Translations under genes and position numbers: made by a program
The notes under the pieces: generated by a model
The model's input: only the letters and a program-made list of their open reading frames with translations
Databases searched by the model: none
Told to the model about the DNA's origin: nothing
Assembly: GCF_000745185.1 (NCBI RefSeq)
Contig: NZ_JQNJ01000001.1
Span: 1,697,501 to 1,761,500 of the forward strand
Direction of reading: 5' to 3'
Length of the DNA: 64,000 nt
Origin: Muricauda sp. MAR_2010_75
GTDB taxonomy: Bacteria > Bacteroidota > Bacteroidia > Flavobacteriales > Flavobacteriaceae
Part shown: positions 17,771 to 25,534 of the stretch, one piece after another
How positions within the stretch are numbered: the first letter of the stretch is position 1
Layout of the letters: each line of letters opens with the position of its first letter

Positions 17771-17806
17771 GCTTCCGAGGAATCGGGGGGCTTTCTTATT
17801 TCTTCT
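17771..17806 (+). terminator. Terminator after tRNA-like remnant
   Basis: GCTTCCGA-GGAA-TCGGGGGGC forms a stem with two GU pairs and one bulge, followed by TTTCTTATTTCTT. Its position 9 bases after the tRNA-like sequence fits the end of a former tRNA transcript. Confidence 0.55.
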
Positions 17807-17999
17807 CTAAAACAAATTTTTGTTCCTAGGCTACGGACTTTTCCATACCTCAAGAAGATTTAAATTGGTCAATACCCCCAGAAAATGATCGTTCCATATA
17901 ACGAAAATAGGGTTCAATGCCATTGAAAGTGCAATGACCGAAGCAAAAGGGCGAGAAGGAATTTCGATTCCATCAACTCCCAAAGCAACTTTCTTTGTC

Positions 18000-18231
18000 C
18001 CTCCCAAATCGCTTTCAAATTGAGATTGTTTTATAAAAGTTAATGGTCTTTTTCGATACTCCCATGGTCTTCTCCAGTGCCGAAAATGATCTCCCTTTGA
18101 GAATATACCGATTCGATAAGCCCGATTTCTAGGTCCGTACCGCGTTCAAGCACCCTTACTATGATAAAATCCCTGTCCTTTTCAGCATCCAACAGGTTCA
18201 GGTCCATATCCCAAAAGGTAGTAGCGTTCAA
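18000..18231 (-). pseudogene. Frameshifted DUF6922-like protein
   Basis: The minus-strand frame reads ATTFWDMDLNLLDAEKDRDF, then RGTDLEIGLIESVYSQREII. It aligns residue by residue with the ORF at 35016-35231. After REII the matching text (ALEKTMGVSKKTINFYK) continues in a different frame, so one base was lost or gained near 18080. There is no ATG, only TTG at 18229-18231, preceded in frame by SLNKDY. The family resembles the small DUF6922 proteins encoded next to AbiEii-type nucleotidyltransferase toxins, but no toxin gene remains. Confidence 0.6.
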
Positions 18232-18307
18232 ATAATCTTTATTGAGACTTTATTTTTCCAAGCCTTTGATTCCAATTGACAACATTTACAATTTAACCCG
18301 TTTATTT

Positions 18308-19147
18308 TCAATCATTACAAATATACAAATTGTTGTCGCCAGTCTCCACGGTGTCAATATTTCCAAGTCCCAAGGTGTTTACCGTACCCCGGAATGTATC
18401 GGCCATCATATTCTTTACCCCAGTAGTGTTCATCAAGCGTTTGGCTTGGGCTTCAACGGCACTCATGATCTGCCGTTCAAAATAGGTGGTAAGACCGGGT
18501 AAAAAAGCCTGTACGGGGCCGTTTATGGTAAAATGTCCCTTCAATTCGGTACCTGTGGCTTCGAACGCAATGGAATTGTTGTGGACAATGGGCTTTAATT
18601 CAATAATAAGCTCCCGATTTCCCATCCAGTTGATATCAGGGGCGCGACTGTCCTCATATCGGTTTATACACCCCGGGCATTTTCCTTTTATCTCGCTACG
18701 ATCCCCTTCAAAGGTAATCTTCAGATAAAACCTTCTGTTCTGCTCATCAAAGGTAGCAACAGCTTTGGTTGAGTTTACATTATTCATGAAATACACCCAA
18801 TCATGGGCTGGCTTTTTAACCTTGTAATCGGAAATTGACAACCTTTGTGTTTGGCCGTTAAAACGGATATACGAATCTTCCCTGTCTAACTTAATGCTAA
18901 GTGTATGGCCAAGGACCTTGGTGAGAATGGTGTTGACCTTGGCAGCCGCCAATGGCTTACAACCTTTGGTCTCCTTAAGCTGTACTACCGCCTTTTGTGT
19001 ATTGGCAGGAATTGCCCTTACCTCAGAGGGCTTCTTTATGGGCTTCTTAACCGTGGTGGTAGTCGGTTTTTTGGGCACAAACTGGGCCTGACCCAAACAT
19101 GGGCCAAGGAGCAGCATTAGTACAATGAGTATTTCTAGAGTCTTCAT
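18308..19147 (-). CDS. Exported protein of unknown function
   Basis: This 279-residue protein has a signal peptide (cleavage near GQAQF), a K/T/P-rich linker (PKKPTTTTVKKPIKKPSE) and a soluble domain from about residue 50 to the end with four cysteines (GCKP, KGKCPGC, YICND). I recognise no family. The DISYK-rich and FYLKITFEGD strands suggest a beta-rich fold. It is the last gene of a co-directional run of secreted proteins starting at 25237, though a 106-base gap separates it from the preceding gene. Confidence 0.75.
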   Translation of the reverse strand: MKTLEILIVLMLLLGPCLGQAQFVPKKPTTTTVKKPIKKPSEVRAIPANTQKAVVQLKETKGCKPLAAAKVNTILTKVLGHTLSIKLDREDSYIRFNGQTQRLSISDYKVKKPAHDWVYFMNNVNSTKAVATFDEQNRRFYLKITFEGDRSEIKGKCPGCINRYEDSRAPDINWMGNRELIIELKPIVHNNSIAFEATGTELKGHFTINGPVQAFLPGLTTYFERQIMSAVEAQAKRLMNTTGVKNMMADTFRGTVNTLGLGNIDTVETGDNNLYICND

Positions 19148-19253
19148 AATTAGCCCCTGTCCTAAAAAGGAATACCTATCAGGGGTGAATAGGTTTTTTA
19201 ATGGTTAATGTCTAGCGATGTTCCCTTTCCATGGGAACCGTACCTTGATGATA

Positions 19254-19940
19254 TTATTTTGAGAATGCCGTTAACACCGTGGTACCCTGCAATTTTCCGT
19301 TGGCATTGTAATATTCATTCTTTACCATGCCCACACCCTCTGCCAGCCATGTTTTTTGAATCCCTTTTTGGTTGGCCACCATCATTTTAACCTGTGAGGT
19401 CTGTGTAATGGCCACGCACTTAAATGTGCCTGCTGGAGTTGTAATGGTTTCCATGCCAATTACCTTTCTATCGGTTATCCGGGTCTCCATGTTCATTTTC
19501 ATGGCCCCCATGTCCATAGTAATGTTAACCGAAGCATCTGCCAGAGTCTGTCCAGGTGTCAGTGTATTGGGAATCTCCACATTGGTGCCGATGATCGTTG
19601 CGTCCCCATTTTGAAACTGTTGCATCCTTGCAGAGTTCATCAACGATTTAAAGTCCATGGTCACCGTGGAACCGTCACATCTCATATCAAACTCGTTTGT
19701 CATAATGACCTGTCCTTTCTTGTCAAATAACTCTGAATTGATCGTTGCCGTTGTGGCCCCTCCCGTTTGGGATACATTGCCCACGGTATACTTCATTTTG
19801 GCCTCCAACTTGCCCTTTCTGTCATAAGATTCAAATTCGGAGACAGTACCCTCACCAAAAGGGTAATATGTACTGCAATCGCCCTGCCCAAAAATGGTCA
19901 AAGCAAACAATAGCATTACTGTGGTAATCCAAGTTTTCAT
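19254..19940 (-). CDS. Exported TapB/DUF3108-like protein
   Basis: This 228-residue protein has a signal peptide ending near IFGQG. The mature part begins CSTYYPFGEGTVSEFESYDRKGK and continues as a beta-sheet domain with ITTPAGTFKCVAITQ and TWLAEGVGMVKNEYY. These motifs resemble DUF3108/TapB-type periplasmic proteins that measure or bind lipid-like ligands. That family link is my recognition from motifs and moderately sure. It lies 44 bases downstream of the OmpA-type lipoprotein on the same strand. Confidence 0.78.
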   Translation of the reverse strand: MKTWITTVMLLFALTIFGQGDCSTYYPFGEGTVSEFESYDRKGKLEAKMKYTVGNVSQTGGATTATINSELFDKKGQVIMTNEFDMRCDGSTVTMDFKSLMNSARMQQFQNGDATIIGTNVEIPNTLTPGQTLADASVNITMDMGAMKMNMETRITDRKVIGMETITTPAGTFKCVAITQTSQVKMMVANQKGIQKTWLAEGVGMVKNEYYNANGKLQGTTVLTAFSK

Positions 19941-19984
19941 TTTTTCTGATTTTTTGATTTATACTATTTCAGTCCTCTACCGGC

Positions 19985-21724
19985 CTATTTAGGCAATACC
20001 AGCAGTTCTACCCTACGATTTTTTTGCCGGTTTTCATCACTGTCGTTGGGCGCTATGGGTTGGGTATCTCCAAGACCCTTTATTTCCCAACTAAAATGGT
20101 CCGCCGAAGCTTTCATCAAATTTTTCAATAGGGTACTAACGCTATTGGCCCGTTGTTCGGAAAGTTGTTTATTGGCTTGGGCACTGCCCACGTTGTCCGT
20201 GTGGCCCTCCAGCACAATGGTTCCTTTGCCCATACGCTCTATCTGTGGAATCAGTTCCACAAGCAATGTCTCTGCTTCCGGTCTTAGGTGGTACTTCCCA
20301 AATTCAAACAATACCGAACTGTCCAGATTCAACCGAAGCGCACCTCCAATGGCTGCCACGGCATCCACATCCGCACCGGGAACACCACTTCTTGTTTCCA
20401 AATCGGTCAGGCGAACGTAGGTAAAGGTTTCTCCTGGTTTTACAAAGTCATGGATATCCACCATGGCCGTACCCCCCTCGATCTTGCCTACCTCAATCCA
20501 ATTATTTCCATCTTTGGACAGCTCCAGAACCGTAGGTTCTATGGCACCCGCTTCAAATACATAAAGATCTGGGCCATTCACATCAGTAATGGCATTGTCC
20601 AAGAATTGCAACGTAAGCACTCCTTTTAATCCAATGCTGCACATTTCCGGCTTGGCTTGATTGAGCCGGGCAAGTTCCACGGTCAAATCAGGCTCGTTAA
20701 GGGCACCCTCTGGATATTGACCGCCATTTCCAGGGTCAAAATCAACAACCGCATCCGCAAAGGAACGCTTGCCCAATGGCAGATATATTTGATTGTTTCG
20801 AGTATCGGCATAGGTATTCCCGATTTCATCCGAAGTCTCCGAGTACCATCCTGGATTAAGCTTGTAAAAGGCTTCCCGGGCACTGGATGATTTTTTTAGG
20901 AACTTGTCCGCACTTCGCTTTTGCATTTCCTTGTTTTCTTTTATCAATGCCTTAAAGTTTGAAGATGTATTCGGGTCCTCGAGTGCCATCTCCACTGCAT
21001 TGCTATAAACAGGATTGGAAAGATTTTGGGCCTGCTTCTCATTCAGGATGCCAGATTGCTTTTCAATGCTATTTAAAAGTTCTACTTCTTCAAGGTCAAT
21101 GCCATAATGATCGGCCAATTGTTGTTTGGCCTCCTCTGGACTGGCATCCCTGAGATTTTGGTACAATCTTTTGTTCTCCACTCTTTTTTGTATGCTTCCA
21201 CTGGAAACTTCCTTGAGGTCCTGCTCAAAAAAAGTGCCGACAAACGGATGATCCGGCCTCCCAGAATGAGTACCCCCTAAACTTGTAATCTTGGGGAGTA
21301 TGGCGTTTAGGGTATTGAGGTCTTTTGCCTCCATTTCGGATACAGCCGCTAAAAATTTTGAAAAGTCCACATCCACCGTGTTTTTTTCAATGGCGATGGC
21401 TTGGCTTAAATTGGGATGCTGTTCCAAAAGGCTTTTTAAGGAGTCAATATCGGCTTGGATGAGCCTTTTTTTCTCAACGGAGACCGTTCCCATCATTTGG
21501 GAAAAGACCATGGCCGCACCATCAATATCCACATCCCCTTTGAACATATCTTCCAGGTTCAAATCCGAAAGACTATTGCCTTTTTCTTCACTGTTGGTGA
21601 TTTCGGTATTCGATGCTCCTGTTTCTGTTTCATCGGATTGTTTGGCCTTTTTGCCCTGTTCTTGATCTTTACATGAAAAATTAAAGACCACCAAGACCAT
21701 CGCTATGTAGATCCATCTTTCCAT
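19985..21724 (-). CDS. OmpA-family lipoprotein with N-terminal unknown region
   Basis: The start at 21722-21724 is chosen because it overlaps the upstream stop (TGATG) and is followed directly by a lipoprotein signal with lipobox FNFSC. The 579 residues comprise an acidic low-complexity linker, an alpha-helical region of about 230 residues rich in E/K/L, and a discoidin-like beta domain (about 290-420; LTLQFLDNAITDVNGPDL, LELSKDGNNWIEVG). The last ~120 residues form an OmpA domain with the peptidoglycan-binding motif ILEGHTDNVGSAQANKQLSEQRA. It should tether the outer membrane to peptidoglycan and present the beta domain. It is translationally coupled to the 134-residue lipoprotein upstream. 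Confidence 0.85.
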   Translation of the reverse strand: MERWIYIAMVLVVFNFSCKDQEQGKKAKQSDETETGASNTEITNSEEKGNSLSDLNLEDMFKGDVDIDGAAMVFSQMMGTVSVEKKRLIQADIDSLKSLLEQHPNLSQAIAIEKNTVDVDFSKFLAAVSEMEAKDLNTLNAILPKITSLGGTHSGRPDHPFVGTFFEQDLKEVSSGSIQKRVENKRLYQNLRDASPEEAKQQLADHYGIDLEEVELLNSIEKQSGILNEKQAQNLSNPVYSNAVEMALEDPNTSSNFKALIKENKEMQKRSADKFLKKSSSAREAFYKLNPGWYSETSDEIGNTYADTRNNQIYLPLGKRSFADAVVDFDPGNGGQYPEGALNEPDLTVELARLNQAKPEMCSIGLKGVLTLQFLDNAITDVNGPDLYVFEAGAIEPTVLELSKDGNNWIEVGKIEGGTAMVDIHDFVKPGETFTYVRLTDLETRSGVPGADVDAVAAIGGALRLNLDSSVLFEFGKYHLRPEAETLLVELIPQIERMGKGTIVLEGHTDNVGSAQANKQLSEQRANSVSTLLKNLMKASADHFSWEIKGLGDTQPIAPNDSDENRQKNRRVELLVLPK

Positions 21725-22128
21725 CACTGTATAATGCGTTTCATGCTTTTGCTGCAACCATCCGAGCTGTTATCCTGGTAAGTGTCTCCCTCAATCGTGA
21801 TGGTCACTTTTTTCCAGGTCTCAGCACCTGTGGTACTACGCCATTTTACCGATCCTGTGTAAGTTCCCAAACTTTGTTTCACCACTTGATACCCTATTTC
21901 GTCTTGGGAGAAGTTGTATTTTTTAAGTCCACCCAATTGGGTGTATCTACCATATATCTCGCCATTTTCCTCCTTGGTGAAGGTTACCACACGTCCATCG
22001 CATCCTTCCCAAGAACCAACAATGTCCGTGTTGGTGTTGAAAATGACCGTTCCCACAGACTGGGTTTTGCAGCCGGACCATAGGGTCACGCAAAAAACAA
22101 ATATCAGTGTTGGCACAAAAGGTTTCAT
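21724..22128 (-). CDS. Small lipoprotein of unknown function
   Basis: This 134-residue protein has a lipoprotein signal with lipobox LWSGC. The mature domain (GSWEGCDGRVVTFTKEENG, IYGRYTQLGGLKKYNF, KKVTITIEGDTYQDNSSDGC) is beta-rich and looks lipocalin-like or like a small wall-associated sandwich. Two further cysteines may form a disulfide. It lies 3 bases after the upstream gene and overlaps the OmpA lipoprotein start by one base, so it is clearly operonic. Confidence 0.75.
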   Translation of the reverse strand: MKPFVPTLIFVFCVTLWSGCKTQSVGTVIFNTNTDIVGSWEGCDGRVVTFTKEENGEIYGRYTQLGGLKKYNFSQDEIGYQVVKQSLGTYTGSVKWRSTTGAETWKKVTITIEGDTYQDNSSDGCSKSMKRIIQ

Positions 22129-22131
22129 AAC

Positions 22132-23541
22132 TCAGTCTTTTCTTGCGTACTTCTCTTTCATAAATTCAAAATACATATAGCCAAAACGGTCGTACCAATC
22201 CTCCACGCCGTATTTGGCCTCGCATACGTTAAGTTCCATCATGGCATCGGCCAGATCTTGTAGCATTTCGGCATATTTGTTATCGTATGCTTTCTCAAGG
22301 TCTTCTACCGATTTTAGTATTTTGATGCGTTCGCCCTGCCAGGCCAAACCTGCCACACCATGCACTCCAGAGGCATTGTCTCCAAAGGCTATGGCCGCAT
22401 TGGTAAATTTTTTAGTGCATTTGTAGATGGTGGCCAAACGTTCAAAAAGATAGCGTCTCTCATTGAACTTCTGCCGAGCTTCCACAAAACAGCTCGCGCA
22501 GCCCTCGTCCTCATCCTCCAATATTTTACCATCTTCGCCCATTGAGATTTCGGTACAGATGGATGGAATACTAGGTGCACCGGCCGGGGGCGTGGAATTG
22601 ATACACGAACTCAATCCGGTATATGAGCTGTACAGATTTTTAACCGTTGCCCATGTGGACCGTATATTGGAAAGGGTCTTGTTTAGGTTTTCAATTCCCT
22701 TTTTCATACCGGCCCTTTCGCTTTTGAGCACTTCCAACTCGGTTTTCAACATATCTTGATCATGCTCGAACTGAGTTTTCCAATTTTCAAATTGCTCCAT
22801 GGTCATGACATTTCCCTCCCAATAATTTTGGGCTATTGCGCCAAGGGGAACCAAGAAGATGAAGAGCAATAGCATTGTAGTGTTCTTTCCCTTTTTGCCC
22901 ATTAGTTTTCCAGCAAGCACCCCAATGACCAGAAGTGCTACGCCCAACGCAATGTAGAGCCAAGTACCACCACCTTTGTCGCTGTTGCCATTTCCATCTG
23001 ATGACACGGCCCCTGTACTTGTATTGACCGTTGCATCACCTCCTGATTTCATCTCACTCGGTTTGATTTTTCTAAAGGCACTGCCCAGATAACTCTTTTC
23101 TTCTGGACTTGCCAGCACGGCAATGTTGTAAAGTGAGTTGGTGGGATTGTCCGTCTCTATTTTGATGCCAAACTTGCCCTCTGCCCGGAGTTGAAACCGG
23201 ACCATGCCGTCCGGGGAAGAACCTGTGCTTTTTTTATTGTATTCATCGTTCCAAATGTCTTGGTTCAAACTGACCTCCAAAGGGCTTCCATCCAAACTGG
23301 TGACCAAAACATCCAAAAACTGGAACATGGAATGCCCGGTCACAAAGTGATACATGGTGGAATCAGTCATTCGATTGAAGAACACCATCCCTTTCTCCCC
23401 TTTATGTCCATCTCGGGTATCTTCCGAAAGCATCAATTCAATAGGTTTTATGGCTTTGTCCAAGGTATAGGGCTGGGCAAATGCTTGAAGGCATCCCAGG
23501 GAGAGAAAACCGAACAATAATATGATCTTTATCTGTTTCAT
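22132..23541 (-). CDS. Membrane protein with two exported domains and central helix hairpin
   Basis: The 469-residue product has an N-terminal signal (LQAFAQ) and a beta domain at ~20-150 resembling pre-peptidase/PPC domains (EKGMVFFNRMTDSTMYHF, GMVRFQLRAEGKFGIKIE). A Gly/Ser/Asn linker leads to a membrane helix (TWLYIALGVALLVIGVLAG), a basic turn (KLMGKKGK) and a second hydrophobic segment (MLLLFIFLVPLGAIAQ) that itself looks like a signal peptide. After that comes a coiled coil (ELEVLKSERAGMKKGIENL) and a helical domain with several Cys (SSCINS, GCASCFVEA, CTKK). Both large domains are predicted outside the cytoplasm. It looks like a fusion of two exported proteins. Operon spacing is 4 bases upstream and 3 downstream. 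No function is assigned. Confidence 0.75.
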   Translation of the reverse strand: MKQIKIILLFGFLSLGCLQAFAQPYTLDKAIKPIELMLSEDTRDGHKGEKGMVFFNRMTDSTMYHFVTGHSMFQFLDVLVTSLDGSPLEVSLNQDIWNDEYNKKSTGSSPDGMVRFQLRAEGKFGIKIETDNPTNSLYNIAVLASPEEKSYLGSAFRKIKPSEMKSGGDATVNTSTGAVSSDGNGNSDKGGGTWLYIALGVALLVIGVLAGKLMGKKGKNTTMLLLFIFLVPLGAIAQNYWEGNVMTMEQFENWKTQFEHDQDMLKTELEVLKSERAGMKKGIENLNKTLSNIRSTWATVKNLYSSYTGLSSCINSTPPAGAPSIPSICTEISMGEDGKILEDEDEGCASCFVEARQKFNERRYLFERLATIYKCTKKFTNAAIAFGDNASGVHGVAGLAWQGERIKILKSVEDLEKAYDNKYAEMLQDLADAMMELNVCEAKYGVEDWYDRFGYMYFEFMKEKYARKD

Positions 23542-23545
23542 GATA

Positions 23546-24166
23546 TTAGTTCTTGTATTTTTCGATTAAGTAATCAATTGTCTGAATACCTTTTTGTTCC
23601 AGATATTCGCTTTGGGTCTTGTCCACCTTGAACATGGTTCTATACCGGATTTGGATTCCATTGGCGTAGTTTGGATTTTGAAGGATGAAATAACCCTGAT
23701 TGGGGTGTTTCCAGATATAGTGATCGCCAGAATTGCTTATCCTTAAAAACTTTTTCTCATAAGAACCCGACAACCAACTTGAGATTTCCGATTGTACATC
23801 GGACATGGGTTTCTGAAAGAATGTCAAGCCAAAAACGGATTGATTGCCATCCCTGAGCGTTAGATTGTAACTGCATAAATATCCTTGACCACTGGGACCA
23901 TTGGAGGTCTCCTTCATGTCCGCAACGGTAATACCGTACAGGGTGGCCACTTCTTCAGCCGTTAACTTACATTGGGAGCTGGAGGCATAAAGGTTGGTGT
24001 AATCCCCATGTTGCTCAAGGCGAATTCCATTTGTATCTACTTTACTCTTGGCGGTGGTTTCCACATTGCCTTCTGAACTGGCCTCCCCTTCTTTTTTGTT
24101 TGACTGCCCGCAGGCCATGAAGAGCATTACTGCAAAAAAAATGATTGAAATCTTTTTGGTTTCCAT
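23546..24166 (-). CDS. Lipoprotein of unknown function
   Basis: This 206-residue protein has a lipoprotein signal (lipobox LFMAC), a Glu/Ser-rich linker, then a domain with SSSQCKLTAEEVATLYGI, GQGYLCSYNLTLRDGNQSVFGLTFF and HPNQGYFILQNPNYANGIQIRY. The two cysteines may pair. It has the look of the DUF3558-like sandwich lipoproteins, but I cannot claim the family. It is spaced 15 bases from the lipocalin gene upstream and 4 bases from the next gene. Confidence 0.72.
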   Translation of the reverse strand: METKKISIIFFAVMLFMACGQSNKKEGEASSEGNVETTAKSKVDTNGIRLEQHGDYTNLYASSSQCKLTAEEVATLYGITVADMKETSNGPSGQGYLCSYNLTLRDGNQSVFGLTFFQKPMSDVQSEISSWLSGSYEKKFLRISNSGDHYIWKHPNQGYFILQNPNYANGIQIRYRTMFKVDKTQSEYLEQKGIQTIDYLIEKYKN

Positions 24167-24181
24167 ACTGATTTAGATTGA

Positions 24182-24760
24182 TTATTCCTTTTCCCTTACC
24201 AATGTCACCACTGCCCCGGTCATATCATCTTTCATGACCAAGCGGTTTTGGGTTTGTTCCATAATGGTCTGAGTGGTGGTTATCTTGGTTGTGCTCATCT
24301 CATCCTTTGCCTCGGCAGTAACTTTCATGATGTTGTCCTCCAACTCAAAAGTGCCCCCACTATCGGTAAGAAGATTACAGTCATTATCATAAAACTGGAC
24401 ATGATAGTTGTTGGCCGAATAGGTGATGCTGGATTTCTTGCCACAATCGTTCAGGTTTTCGTATCCGGGCACTCCTTCTAGGGATTCATAGTACCAAGTG
24501 CCCTCAAGATCATTCCCTTCGTTAGTTTCTTTTTTGTCCATCACACTTTTGGGAACGCCAAAAACGGTTTCAATGGCTTTTTCCGTACTCTCTTCAGCTT
24601 TTTGTTCCGCCTTGCGCTCCACGGTCCGTTCCACTCCACGTTCAGCACCTTCTTTGGCTTTTTTGCCCAATTTTTTAAGGAACTGGGCCTCAGTCTGCTG
24701 AAATGGTGCCATAAAGGCTAATGCCAGTAAAAATGCTGTTAAAATTTGTTGTGTTTTCAT
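24182..24760 (-). CDS. Lipocalin-like exported protein
   Basis: This 192-residue protein has a signal peptide with cleavage near QQTEAQ. An Ala/Glu/Lys-rich amphipathic stretch follows (LKKLGKKAKEGAERGVERT), which may bind membranes. From about residue 85 there is a lipocalin-type barrel: GTWYYESLEGVPG carries the GxW motif, then SSITYSANNYHVQFYDNDC and ENIMK-type strands, ending MTGAVVTLVREKE. It is one of two lipocalin-like proteins opening the secreted-protein run. Confidence 0.72.
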   Translation of the reverse strand: MKTQQILTAFLLALAFMAPFQQTEAQFLKKLGKKAKEGAERGVERTVERKAEQKAEESTEKAIETVFGVPKSVMDKKETNEGNDLEGTWYYESLEGVPGYENLNDCGKKSSITYSANNYHVQFYDNDCNLLTDSGGTFELEDNIMKVTAEAKDEMSTTKITTTQTIMEQTQNRLVMKDDMTGAVVTLVREKE

Positions 24761-24802
24761 AGTCTAATGTTTTTTCTGTTTACTGCGACTGCATCCCGAG
24801 TA

Positions 24803-25237
24803 TTATCCATCACCCGGGTTTTTGTCCAAAACATAGGTAAACGAATCTTCTCCTACATCAAACACGAATTCATTTTCTGTTAATGTGATGATTTCACACA
24901 TCAAATCTTCACCATCTTCGGTTAGAATAAATTCTGTATCGGAAAGCAATTGCCAAGTGTAGTTGCTGTTACCTAGAAAATTGCAATTAAATTCGCCGTC
25001 ATAACCATAGGCTTCCAATACAAGTCCCCCTTCCATTGTAAAATTGTAAATACTCTGTCTGTCGCAGTCGCCCAGGACAAAATCGCCAAAGCTTTCGAGA
25101 TACCAATTTTCAGAAATCATCAACTCCGCTACCGTTGGTTCGGGTTGTGGTTTGTTACCGTCATCGTCTTTCCCGCAGCTAAAAATGAGCAATGCGATAC
25201 TTAGGATGCTTACATATTTGATGCTGTTTGTTTTCAT
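24803..25237 (-). CDS. Lipocalin-like lipoprotein
   Basis: This 144-residue protein has a lipoprotein signal (lipobox LIFSC) with a GKDDDGNKPQPEP linker and a small barrel: NWYLESFGDFVLGDCDRQS, GGLVLEAYGYDG, TLTENEFVFDVGEDSFTYVLD. The pattern is that of the short lipocalin-like lipoproteins of Flavobacteriia. It is the first clear gene of the co-directional secreted cluster, 42 bases before the next. Confidence 0.72.
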   Translation of the reverse strand: MKTNSIKYVSILSIALLIFSCGKDDDGNKPQPEPTVAELMISENWYLESFGDFVLGDCDRQSIYNFTMEGGLVLEAYGYDGEFNCNFLGNSNYTWQLLSDTEFILTEDGEDLMCEIITLTENEFVFDVGEDSFTYVLDKNPGDG

Positions 25238-25244
25238 GATGTGT

Positions 25245-25409
25245 TTACTTTTTGTTGAAATGTATCTTCTTGATCAACTTATGTTTGTTGATGATGTTCA
25301 GTTCATAATGGCCCTTCTCCAAATACTTTATGTTCAAATAGATCCTGGTATTAGGGAGATGGTCCATTTCCCCTCTATAGTGCAGGGGTTTGCCGTTGCG
25401 TGACTTCAT
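25245..25409 (-). CDS. Possible small conserved protein
   Basis: The frame from the ATG at 25407-25409 gives about 54 residues: MKSRNGKPLHYRGEMDHLPN, then a beta-prone strand pattern (TRIYLNIKYLEKGHYELNII) and a basic tail. It lies 7 bases before the first lipocalin gene. Composition and strand pattern look coding, but length and lack of family keep confidence low. An upstream ATG at 25445 is possible. Confidence 0.4.
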   Translation of the reverse strand: MKSRNGKPLHYRGEMDHLPNTRIYLNIKYLEKGHYELNIINKHKLIKKIHFNKK

Positions 25410-25534
25410 TGTTCCAAAGCTATGGGATGCTTTGGACAGCATCATGTAACTATGTAACAGATACCATGGGTATATGTAACATAGGGAATGCTCCCTTTAA
25501 AAGGGCATGCTATGGGATTAGGAAATAAGGGAAA

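Larger units (their letters stand above)
16413..18039. other. Gene graveyard between phosphatase and envelope cluster
   Basis: Nothing here looks like an intact gene. A minus-strand beta-helix protein tail lies at 16550-16700. A plus-strand coding-like fragment ends at 16878 (VANDLVNDLGRLINFNNVKD), with no identifiable start. A dispersed repeat copy lies at 17408, a tRNA-like 3' remnant with terminator at 17709-17806, and from about 17830 the decayed downstream part of a DUF6922-type locus. 16880-17400 shows no signal I can name. Confidence 0.6.
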
